DNA from: an uncultured Aquimarina sp.
Lineage (GTDB): Bacteria; Bacteroidota; Bacteroidia; Flavobacteriales; Flavobacteriaceae
Assembly: GCA_937958735.1 (NCBI GenBank)
Contig: CALGNG010000398.1
Span: forward strand, 1-5,234
Reading direction: 5' to 3'
Length of the DNA stretch: 5,234 nt
This document shows positions 1 to 5,234 of the stretch, in pieces. The notes beneath the pieces are model-generated. The model made no database searches, was not told where the DNA came from, and was given only the letters and a program-made list of their open reading frames with translations. Numbering within the stretch: position 1 is the stretch's first letter; every line of letters starts with the position of its first letter. Both the position numbers and the translations under genes were made by a program.

Positions 1-1237
1 TACAGAACGTCACGATTCTAGACGTGTAGACCGCCAATTACGTGGTCGTGCAGGCCGTCAAGGTGATGTAGGAAGTTCTCAATTTTATGTTTCTTTAGAA
101 GATAATTTAATGCGTTTATTTGGATCGGAACGCATCGCCAAATTAATGGATAAAATGAATATAGAAGAAGGCGAAGTGCTACAAGCAAAAATGCTTTCTA
201 ATTCTATAGAACGTGCACAAAAGAAAGTAGAAGAAAACAATTTTGGAACACGTAAACATTTATTAGAGTACGATGATGTAATGAATGCGCAACGGGAAGT
301 AGTGTATAAAAGACGTAGACATGCATTGTATGGAGAACGTTTGCAGTTAGATATTGCAAACATGATATATGAGTTAGCAGAAAGTATTTCTGAAGGAAAT
401 ATAATAGCTCAAGATTATAAGAATTTTGAATTTGAATTAATTCGAAATTTTGCTATGGCAAGTCCTGTAACGGAAGCAGAATTTAAAGGATCTAAAGCAG
501 CAAATATTACAGGAAAAGTATACAAGGCAGCCCTCGAACTTTACGAAAATAAAAAGAAATATATTTCTGAATCGGTGTTTAATGTAATACAATCTATTAG
601 AGAAAACCCAGAAGTAAATTTTGAGAGTATTGGAGTGCCTTTTTCTGATGGATCCAAAACACTAAATGTAAGCACTAATTTAGAGAAAGCATACGAGTCT
701 GGAGGAGCCCAAGTAGTGCAGGATTTTGAAAAAAATATAGTATTGGCTTTAATCGACGATTCTTGGAAAACGCATTTGCGTAAGATGGACGAGTTAAAGC
801 AAAGTGTACGTTTAGCAGTACACGAGCAGAAAGATCCATTATTAATCTATAAATTTGAAGCCTTTGAATTGTTTAAAGGAATGCTAAATGGTTTAGGTAA
901 AGAAGTTATTTCTTTCTTGTTTAAAGCAGAATTACCACAGCAAGCAGAGCAAGAAGTTACTATAGAAGCCCCAGGAGAATATCAACAAGACGAGACCTAC
1001 GAGCAAAAAGCAGAGATTCAAAACTTAGATGAGCGTACCACTCAAAATAGAGCTATTGCAGATGCGCAACACCAACCACAACAAGTAGAAACAGTGGTAA
1101 GGGAAGAGCCTAAAATAGGTCGTAACGACAAAGTAACCATTAAAAATGTGATGAATGGTGAGTCTAAAGAAATGAAGTTTAAACAAGCCATTCCTTTATT
1201 ACAGCAAGGTAATTGGGTGTTAGTAGATAAATCTTAA
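1..1237 (+). CDS. secA: Preprotein translocase ATPase SecA, C-terminal part (5' end cut by window)
   Basis: SecA is the cytoplasmic motor ATPase that drives unfolded preproteins through SecYEG. The frame is open from base 2, so the gene continues upstream of the window; 411 residues are visible. Residues 1-22 hold the end of nucleotide-binding domain 2, including helicase motif VI (QLRGRAGRQGD, residues 12-22). The long scaffold helix with FGTRKHLLEYDDVMNAQRE follows at about 81-99, then a helical wing region. The two-helix finger region with DDSWKTHLRKMDEL and HEQKDPLLIYKFEAF lies at about 251-289. A Gln/Glu-rich linker covers about 310-370, and the last 40 residues begin KIGRND. The usual C-terminal zinc motif (CxCxSG...CH) is absent; as I recall, flavobacterial SecA proteins often end this way. 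The TAA stop lies 8 bp before a strong hairpin. Identity is certain; only the N-terminal extent is missing. Confidence 0.98.
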   Translation, partial: TERHDSRRVDRQLRGRAGRQGDVGSSQFYVSLEDNLMRLFGSERIAKLMDKMNIEEGEVLQAKMLSNSIERAQKKVEENNFGTRKHLLEYDDVMNAQREVVYKRRRHALYGERLQLDIANMIYELAESISEGNIIAQDYKNFEFELIRNFAMASPVTEAEFKGSKAANITGKVYKAALELYENKKKYISESVFNVIQSIRENPEVNFESIGVPFSDGSKTLNVSTNLEKAYESGGAQVVQDFEKNIVLALIDDSWKTHLRKMDELKQSVRLAVHEQKDPLLIYKFEAFELFKGMLNGLGKEVISFLFKAELPQQAEQEVTIEAPGEYQQDETYEQKAEIQNLDERTTQNRAIADAQHQPQQVETVVREEPKIGRNDKVTIKNVMNGESKEMKFKQAIPLLQQGNWVLVDKS

Positions 1238-1245
1238 GGAACTAA

Positions 1246-1305
1246 AAGATTATAAAACGAGAAAAGACAGTCTAATTAGACTGTCTTTTCTCGTTTTATA
1301 ATCTT
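1246..1305. terminator. Bidirectional terminator, perfect 28-bp inverted repeat
   Basis: Left arm 1246-1273 and right arm 1278-1305 are perfectly complementary around an AATT loop. The arms carry A-runs and T-runs (AAAAGACAGTCT / AGACTGTCTTTT), so a hairpin with a U-rich 3' side forms in either direction. It starts 8 bp after the secA stop and lies about 106 bp beyond the stop of the convergent apt gene, so it can end both transcripts. No long uninterrupted T-tract follows the stem on either side, so its efficiency is inferred. Confidence 0.9.
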
Positions 1306-1366
1306 CGGTCTTATATAGCTTATAATAAAAATAGAACTATAGGAAAGTATAATATCGAATAAACTC

Positions 1367-1396
1367 CCTCTTTTACAGCAAGGTTATGGGGATTGA
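1367..1396 (+). repeat. Short degenerate echo of the secA 3' end
   Basis: CCTCTTTTACAGCAAGGT (1367-1384) matches secA 1193-1210 at 16 of 18 bases, including a 13-base exact stretch TTACAGCAAGGT with its flanking alignment. It would read PLLQQG followed by YGD and a TGA stop, where SecA reads PLLQQG followed by NWVLV. The spacing is 174 bp, a multiple of three, and the two copies straddle the terminator. It may be a remnant of a small tandem duplication of the secA tail, or chance in an A/T-rich gap. No gene is claimed here. Confidence 0.35.
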
Positions 1397-1411
1397 AAAC
1401 CAATAATTCTA

Positions 1412-1918
1412 TTAAAAATTTAAGGCACTTTTTACGGGATAATTTAATTTTTCTTTACCATTTAAGAAATCTAATTCTGCTATAAAGTTGCATTGTACAA
1501 TTTCTCCACCAAGTTGTTCTACAAGTTTGCAAACAGCTTTGGCAGTTCCTCCAGTAGCCAAAATATCGTCATGAATTAGGATTTTATCTCCTTTAGTAAT
1601 AGCGTCCTTATGGATTTGCAATATATCGGTACCATATTCCAAATCGTATGTAACCTCTATAGTATCGTATGGTAGTTTTCCTTTTTTTCTTACAGGAACA
1701 AAACCAGCGTTAAGTTTTTGAGCAAGTACCCCGCCTAAAAAAAAACCTCTAGCTTCTATTCCTATTACTTTATCTATTTTTTGATCTATTAGGGCTACTA
1801 ATGTATTTGCTAGAGCATTAAAAGCTTCCGGGTTACCTAATAGAGGAGTAATGTCTTTAAATACAATACCCTTTTTAGGGAAATCGTAAATATCTCGTAT
1901 ATAATTCTCAAAATTCAT
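1412..1918 (-). CDS. apt: Adenine phosphoribosyltransferase
   Basis: This cytoplasmic purine-salvage enzyme converts adenine and PRPP to AMP and pyrophosphate. The 168-residue product has the usual family length (about 170-180). Visible motifs are the N-terminal FPKKGIVFKDITPLL (residues 13-27), the IEARGFFLGG segment (54-63), the flexible-loop region with RKKGKLPYDT (77-86), the YDLEYGTDILQIHKDAI segment (91-107), and the PRPP-binding loop ILIHDDILATGGTA (113-126) with the adjacent acidic pair D117-D118. The ATG at 1916-1918 opens directly on the conserved N-terminus, so the start is secure. There is no Shine-Dalgarno sequence, only an A-rich leader, as is normal in Bacteroidota. It stands alone, divergent from the 2319 operon and convergent with secA, and a TATATTTG promoter match lies about 50 bp upstream. 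All expected motifs are intact, so it should be active. Confidence 0.97.
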   Translation of the reverse strand: MNFENYIRDIYDFPKKGIVFKDITPLLGNPEAFNALANTLVALIDQKIDKVIGIEARGFFLGGVLAQKLNAGFVPVRKKGKLPYDTIEVTYDLEYGTDILQIHKDAITKGDKILIHDDILATGGTAKAVCKLVEQLGGEIVQCNFIAELDFLNGKEKLNYPVKSALNF

Positions 1919-1968
1919 AATATATTTTTTATTTCAATAGTATTAATAATAATGTTGGTTTTATAAGT

Positions 1969-1976
1969 CAAATATA
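1969..1976 (-). promoter_or_regulatory. Candidate -7 promoter element for apt
   Basis: Read on the minus strand these bases are TATATTTG, an exact match to the Bacteroidota -7 consensus TAnnTTTG. It sits 51 bp upstream of the apt ATG, which would give a leader of about 45 nt. I do not see a clear TTG at the expected -33 distance, so the call rests on one element and its position. Confidence 0.45.
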
Positions 1977-2049
1977 GATAACTCTTAGTCTTTTAGAGAA
2001 TCCTTAAGTTTTAGTTTTATTGTATTTAAAACGTTACTTTTTTGTTAAA

Positions 2050-2079
2050 TTGACATTTTTAAAATCAATTATATGTTTA
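2050..2079 (+). promoter_or_regulatory. Candidate promoter of the 2319-4725 operon
   Basis: TTGACA at 2050-2055 supplies the -33 TTG. TATGTTTA at 2072-2079 matches the -7 consensus TAnnTTTG except for the last base. The 19-bp spacing between TTG and TA fits flavobacterial promoters. It would place the transcript start near 2086 and leave a leader of about 230 nt. No better match is seen closer to the 2319 start codon. One mismatch and the long leader keep this tentative. Confidence 0.3.
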
Positions 2080-2318
2080 ATTATTTGTTTTTAGTATTGT
2101 ATAGAGAGATTTTTATTAAAAATATGTGAAAAAAATAATTATTCCGTAAGGTGTGTTTTGGAATGCGACAATTAGATAAATAAGGTTGTAAATATCTGAT
2201 TAGTAGGGTTAATGGTGAATTTAGATGCTATTGCTTAAATTATCATAGGTGTTATAGACTAGATTAAAAAATAATACTTGAATCAATTATTTCGTACAAA
2301 ACAATTAATTAAACATAG

Positions 2319-3374
2319 ATGGAAAAAATTTTAAATTTTATTCAAACAATTAAAAAAAAATATTTGCTAGAAGAGATGCCTTTTCTATCGAAACAATTAA
2401 AAATTGCCTCGATAGAAAAACCATATAAAGGATTAAAAATTTTACATAATGTTCCTTTTACAAAGGAGACCTTATTAAAATTAGAAATTCTTTATGCAGG
2501 TGGAGCGGACATTGTGGTAACCTCTCCTAGTTTTATGGAGGTAGATAATAATATATTAATTCCTTTTATAGAGGCGGGAGGCGTTTGGAGGGAGCTGGAG
2601 AGTACAAAGGATACTTTATTTGATATACATATGGATTGTGCAGGAGAGCTTATTAATAATCCTTCGCCTAAAATTGGTGCTATAGAAATTACAGGTACTG
2701 GTACCCACAAGTATGCCGCAGCAAAGCTTTATTATCCTGTTATATCGGTAGATCAAAGTAAAATAAAAAGTTTAGAAGGTATTTTAGGTACAGGAGAGGC
2801 TTTTGTAAGAGCTTTTAAAGAATTAGCAACTAACGATATCAAAAATAAATCGTTTATGATTTTTGGTTATGGAAAAGTAGGAAAAGGTATCGTTAATAAA
2901 TTAAGGAAAGAAACAGAAAATATTATTGTTATTGATGCGGAACAAAAAAATATAGAGAGTGCTAAAAAGATAGGTATTAGAAGTTATGCTTCTAACGAAA
3001 CAGCCAAAATTGAAGAATTAGCAAAAGATATGTTTGCTATTGTTACAGCCACAGGAGTAGAGGGAGTTATTACTAACAACTACAATAGTATTAATTTTTT
3101 AGGGAAATTTTTAGCTAATATGGGAGGGGAAGATGAGTTTGGATCCAATTTTAAATCATCGGATGTAATGTGCCAAAAAAGGCCTATTAATTTCTTTATA
3201 GACAAGCCAACTCTTATGAGATATTTAGATCCTGTTTTTTATGCGCATAACTTAGGTATAGATATATTATTGTATTCCAATTTGGGCTATGGATTGCATC
3301 CATTTCCAAAATTTATTTCAGACGAGACAATTAGCAGTTGGAAAGAAGCTTTTGAAGAAGAAGTTATTTTCTAA
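2319..3374 (+). CDS. S-adenosylhomocysteine hydrolase-like NAD-binding protein (divergent, short)
   Basis: The 351-residue protein lines up over most of its length with adenosylhomocysteinase (SAHH), which is usually about 430-495 residues. Family marks in order are EMPFL (19-23); KPYKGLK (34-40) before the substrate domain; DCAGE (106-110) where SAHH has DDGGD; IEITGTGTH (122-130) for SEETTTGVH; KIKS (148-151) and GTGE (157-160); the Rossmann glycine motif FGYGKVGKG (182-190) with D206 ending strand 2; TATGVEGVI (243-251); ANMGG (266-270) for CNIGH; and NLGYGLHP (321-328) for NLGCAMGHP. Judged by eye, the SAHH catalytic His55, Asp131, Asn191 and His301 are replaced, while Lys186 and the late His are kept. 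The C-terminal tail that completes the partner's NAD site is missing. It probably binds NAD and uses a non-SAH substrate. An in-frame TAG directly precedes the ATG, fixing the start. It is first in a three-gene operon, with the next gene 42 bp downstream in the same frame. Confidence 0.85.
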   Translation: MEKILNFIQTIKKKYLLEEMPFLSKQLKIASIEKPYKGLKILHNVPFTKETLLKLEILYAGGADIVVTSPSFMEVDNNILIPFIEAGGVWRELESTKDTLFDIHMDCAGELINNPSPKIGAIEITGTGTHKYAAAKLYYPVISVDQSKIKSLEGILGTGEAFVRAFKELATNDIKNKSFMIFGYGKVGKGIVNKLRKETENIIVIDAEQKNIESAKKIGIRSYASNETAKIEELAKDMFAIVTATGVEGVITNNYNSINFLGKFLANMGGEDEFGSNFKSSDVMCQKRPINFFIDKPTLMRYLDPVFYAHNLGIDILLYSNLGYGLHPFPKFISDETISSWKEAFEEEVIF

Positions 3375-3416
3375 TCAAACACAATTAAAACACTCAATTT
3401 AACTCGATTAATCAAA

Positions 3417-4280
3417 ATGAAAGAATTAAAAAATATTCTAGAAAAAAAATATAAAATAGGTGCGAAAAAAAGTAAATACCCTAATCTTTATAGGATAAGC
3501 ACTCAATATAAAAACCATTATAAAATAGCCCATAAACCATTTGAATATATGGGTAAAATGAAAGAAAGTATTGGTATAACAATTGCAAATTCTTTTGAAA
3601 ACTCCATGCATAGCCCTTCAAATAAGTTTGTTAGAACATCGTATAATCAATTAGCAAAGGAAATAACAAATCAATTTATGTTTATTTCAAACTTAGAGAA
3701 AATTGTATTTGAACCTTTTACAGGAAAAGGAGAGCCTTATGCAAATAGTATAGAAATGCTAGAAGATATTCATAATTATCATCTATACTTTTTTAAAACA
3801 GAATCTGGATTTGGAGAGACAGAGTATAAGCATGAAAATGTTATGCTAAATAAAACAGGAATTAAGATTGGAAATTACGAATTGGTAATAAACGATTTAT
3901 TTCGAATTGTTCATGACATATTTGGTCATGCCATGTCGGGATATAGTTTTGGTCCTATAGGAGAAGACTTGGCATGGTTTACTCATATAAATATGTTAAG
4001 TCCTTTAGCCTCTGCAGCCATGACAATGGAAACTCGTGGTCAAAATTGCTGGGTTAACTATGGCCCTCATATGAGAGATGCTAATGGTAAGATTTATAAA
4101 AAAGGAGATAAATTATGGAGAGAACCAATAGATAGACCTTTTGCAGAGCAAAAAATGAATTTATTGCCTAGTAGTATTAGTGGTGTTAAGTTATATGAAG
4201 ATAAGGGAAGGATAAAAGCTAAATATTTAGATTTTTGGGATCCATTAGAAAGCCTATTGTATATAAGCCTATTAAATTAA
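3417..4280 (+). CDS. Uncharacterised HDxFGH-motif protein, possible metal-dependent enzyme
   Basis: The protein has 287 residues, no signal peptide and no membrane segment, so it is probably cytoplasmic. The N-terminal 40 residues are Lys/Tyr-rich. The core holds VHDIFGHAMSGYSFGP (165-180), GEDLAWFTH (182-190), METRGQNCWVNYGPH (204-218) and RPFAEQKMNLLP (240-251). This dense run of His, Glu, Trp, Asn and Gln is what an active site looks like. H166, H171 and E205 are spaced somewhat like the H-x4-H plus Glu iron ligands of phenylalanine, tyrosine and tryptophan hydroxylases, whose motif is HExxGH; this analogy is mine. From memory, similar VHDxFGHA and ETRGQNSWVN strings occur inside large phage and mobile-element proteins of unknown function. 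The ATG is the first start after the previous gene's TAA, which lies in the same frame. Function is unknown; the gene itself is secure. Confidence 0.85.
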   Translation: MKELKNILEKKYKIGAKKSKYPNLYRISTQYKNHYKIAHKPFEYMGKMKESIGITIANSFENSMHSPSNKFVRTSYNQLAKEITNQFMFISNLEKIVFEPFTGKGEPYANSIEMLEDIHNYHLYFFKTESGFGETEYKHENVMLNKTGIKIGNYELVINDLFRIVHDIFGHAMSGYSFGPIGEDLAWFTHINMLSPLASAAMTMETRGQNCWVNYGPHMRDANGKIYKKGDKLWREPIDRPFAEQKMNLLPSSISGVKLYEDKGRIKAKYLDFWDPLESLLYISLLN

Positions 4281-4311
4281 AGTCTAAAAATTTTCTAATA
4301 AATAATAACTA

Positions 4312-4725
4312 ATGAATCCATTTTTGCAAAAAGCATATACCGAAACAGCATACGTGATTTTAAATGAAGAACAAATTTTTGAGGTTTTTGTAGATCAATT
4401 TAATAATAATTTTAATAAATGGTGTAATACAAAAAAGATTACATCATGGGCTGTTATTACAGCGTATAACCCATACTCGAAAGAACTTTTAAATACAGAG
4501 AATAGGGAATTAAACCATCAATTAAAGGATACCATATTACAACAAGGCTTTAGGTTTAATGAAGCTAGAGGAGTTCCTAAAAATTCTGACTGGGATAGCG
4601 AAGAGAGTTTTTTTATACATAATATTACATTACAAGAAGCAAAGGAAATAGGAGTAAATTATAAGCAAAATGCTATAATTACTGGATCTTATAATCAAAA
4701 CGCACAACTAATTTGGTTAGTTTAA
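4312..4725 (+). CDS. DUF3293-type small protein
   Basis: The protein has 137 residues, is soluble and lacks a signal peptide. It resembles the DUF3293 family through AVITAYNP (47-54), a following Asn (N64) in a TENRELNHQL stretch, the SDWDSEESFFI segment (92-102), the KQNAIITG segment (118-125) and a C-terminal LIWLV. The family has no function that I know of. Members are usually small single-domain proteins, and this one has the normal length. The ATG follows an in-frame TAA by one codon, so no earlier start is possible. It lies 31 bp after the HDxFGH gene and before a terminator, so it is the last gene of the operon. Homologues are common near unrelated genes, so it may be a passenger and not part of the same pathway. 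Confidence 0.8.
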   Translation: MNPFLQKAYTETAYVILNEEQIFEVFVDQFNNNFNKWCNTKKITSWAVITAYNPYSKELLNTENRELNHQLKDTILQQGFRFNEARGVPKNSDWDSEESFFIHNITLQEAKEIGVNYKQNAIITGSYNQNAQLIWLV

Positions 4726-4777
4726 CTTTTAAGAAATGCTATAGAGTATACCTTAGGTTTGTTAGGGTGAGTAAATA

Positions 4778-4807
4778 AAAAAGACTGCCCGTAAGGGCAG
4801 TCTTTTT
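4778..4807. terminator. Bidirectional intrinsic terminator
   Basis: AAAAAGACTGCCC (4778-4790) pairs perfectly with GGGCAGTCTTTTT (4795-4807) around a GTAA loop. With A-runs on one side and T-runs on the other it works in both directions. It lies 53 bp after the DUF3293 stop and 43 bp beyond the stop of the convergent T9SS gene, so it closes both transcripts. This is a textbook intrinsic terminator. Confidence 0.93.
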
Positions 4808-4849
4808 GTGTTTAGACTAGTGCTTTATTCTTAAAATTTTTTAATTAAA

Positions 4850-5234
4850 TTAAGGAATTACAAACTTTTCCGTATTGTTTTTCGATTTAAGAAGGTATAA
4901 CCCAGGTGTTAAATTAGAAACATTTACGTTTATTAAGTTTTGATTAACTGTAGATATTTCTTTTAGTATGGATCCAGATAAGTTTAAAATTTTGACATTT
5001 TCATTTCCGTTCTGGGTAAAGATCAAAGTATTATTTTGAATAGGGTTAGGAGTTACTTTTAAAAAAGAATTTGATGTAGCTAATTTTGAACTTGTTATTC
5101 TATCAAATGTCATTCTATTAATATTTAATAAGAAGCCATTTCCTCCAGAAAACTCTAGACGTATTCTATTTTGTCCATTAGTTAATCTAACATTAGCGGT
5201 AATAGTTCTCCAGGACTGCCATCCACCAGTGTTG
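4850..5234 (-). CDS. Secreted CBM6-like protein with T9SS type A sorting domain, C-terminal part (5' end cut)
   Basis: The minus-strand frame stays open to the window edge (from base 5233), so the ATG at 5111-5113 is an internal Met and the gene is truncated by the window. The visible 127 residues have two parts. Residues 1-44 contain TGGWQSWRTITANVRLTNGQ and LEFSGGNGFLLNINRMTF, the typical C-terminal end of a family 6 carbohydrate-binding module. Residues 60-127 form a type IX secretion C-terminal sorting domain: TPNPIQN at the start, KILNLSGSILKE in the middle, and LTPGLYLLKSKN followed by a FVIP end. Such proteins pass the outer membrane by T9SS and have the tail cleaved. CBM6 modules usually accompany glycoside hydrolases or other polysaccharide-active enzymes, so the missing N-terminus is probably catalytic; that part is inferred. 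Confidence 0.92.
   Translation of the reverse strand, partial: NTGGWQSWRTITANVRLTNGQNRIRLEFSGGNGFLLNINRMTFDRITSSKLATSNSFLKVTPNPIQNNTLIFTQNGNENVKILNLSGSILKEISTVNQNLINVNVSNLTPGLYLLKSKNNTEKFVIP

Larger units (their letters stand above)
1919..2318. other. 400-bp divergent, very A/T-rich intergenic region
   Basis: This gap separates apt (-) from the three-gene operon (+). It holds the two promoter candidates described separately. From about 2086 to 2318 it would be a long untranslated leader of the operon. That leader contains two tiny ATG reading frames, 2163-2183 (6 codons) and 2212-2238 (8 codons), neither with supporting signals. I see no tRNA, no convincing long hairpin and no riboswitch family I recognise. 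The stretch may equally contain operator sites or decayed coding sequence. Confidence 0.6.

Noticed and set aside
85..363. 92-codon reading frame on the minus strand
   Set aside because: It lies wholly inside secA on the opposite strand, has a Ser/Cys-rich composition and matches no family; it is a shadow of secA.
110..1237. secA starting at the ATG at 110
   Set aside because: The frame is open back to base 2 and encodes the conserved SecA helicase motif VI, so 110 is an internal Met and the gene is cut by the window.
2163..2238. Two mini reading frames (6 and 8 codons) as leader peptides
   Set aside because: They are too short to judge, have no regulatory codon run or attenuator hairpin next to them, and such frames are frequent by chance.
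2086..2318. SAM or SAH riboswitch before the SAHH-like gene
   Set aside because: The neighbouring gene made this worth looking for, but I see neither the G/C-rich helices nor conserved core bases of those riboswitches in this A/T-rich leader.
2492..2710. 72-codon reading frame on the minus strand
   Set aside because: It lies antisense within the SAHH-like gene, with no leader or family signature; it is a shadow frame.
2319..3374. Annotating the first operon gene as genuine ahcY
   Set aside because: It is about 80 or more residues shorter than SAHH, lacks the C-terminal tail, and several catalytic positions appear substituted; only SAHH-like is supported.
3417..4280. Calling the second operon gene phenylalanine 4-hydroxylase
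   Set aside because: Only the H-x4-H plus Glu spacing resembles that family; the surrounding motifs (GEDLAWFTH, ETRGQN, RPFAEQK) are not those of aromatic amino acid hydroxylases.
5111..5113. ATG as the start of a short 87-residue protein
   Set aside because: The upstream frame is open to the window edge and encodes a recognisable CBM6 end, so this Met is internal.
1..5234. CRISPR arrays, tRNA, rRNA, insertion sequences
   Set aside because: No regularly spaced direct repeats, no cloverleaf-like segments, and no transposase or terminal inverted repeats are visible.

Overview
The window looks like the chromosome of a marine-type member of the Bacteroidota, probably a flavobacterium. It is A/T-rich, its genes start without Shine-Dalgarno sequences behind A-rich leaders, and one intergenic region carries a match to the Bacteroidota -7 element (TAnnTTTG). 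It also contains a secreted protein with a type IX secretion (T9SS) C-terminal sorting domain. No rRNA, tRNA, CRISPR array or insertion sequence is visible.

Layout, left to right. (1) The 3' part of secA (+, cut by the window start) ends at 1237 and is followed at once by a perfect 28-bp inverted repeat, a bidirectional terminator. (2) apt, adenine phosphoribosyltransferase (-, 1412-1918), converges on secA. (3) A 400-bp, very A/T-rich divergent intergenic region (1919-2318) holds a promoter candidate for each direction. (4) A tight three-gene set on + (2319-4725) has gaps of 42 and 31 bp. It encodes a short, divergent S-adenosylhomocysteine hydrolase-like NAD-binding protein, a protein with an HDxFGH motif and many invariant-looking His, Glu, Trp and Asn residues, and a DUF3293-type small protein. 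(5) A second bidirectional terminator (4778-4807) follows. (6) The 3' end of a convergent gene (-, 4850-5234, cut by the window end) encodes a CBM6-like carbohydrate-binding module followed by a T9SS type A sorting domain.

The edges are ordinary: protein export, purine salvage and a secreted glycan-binding protein. The interesting part is the 2319-4725 operon. Its first protein keeps the SAHH fold signatures (GYGxVGKG, E-x-T-x-TG, GTGE, late HP) but appears to have lost several catalytic residues and the C-terminal tail of true SAHH. Its second protein has H-x4-H plus a downstream Glu, an arrangement reminiscent of the 2-His-1-carboxylate iron site of aromatic amino acid hydroxylases. An NAD-dependent enzyme beside a possible non-heme metal enzyme suggests an uncharacterised small-molecule pathway. 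That is inference, and no substrate can be named from sequence.
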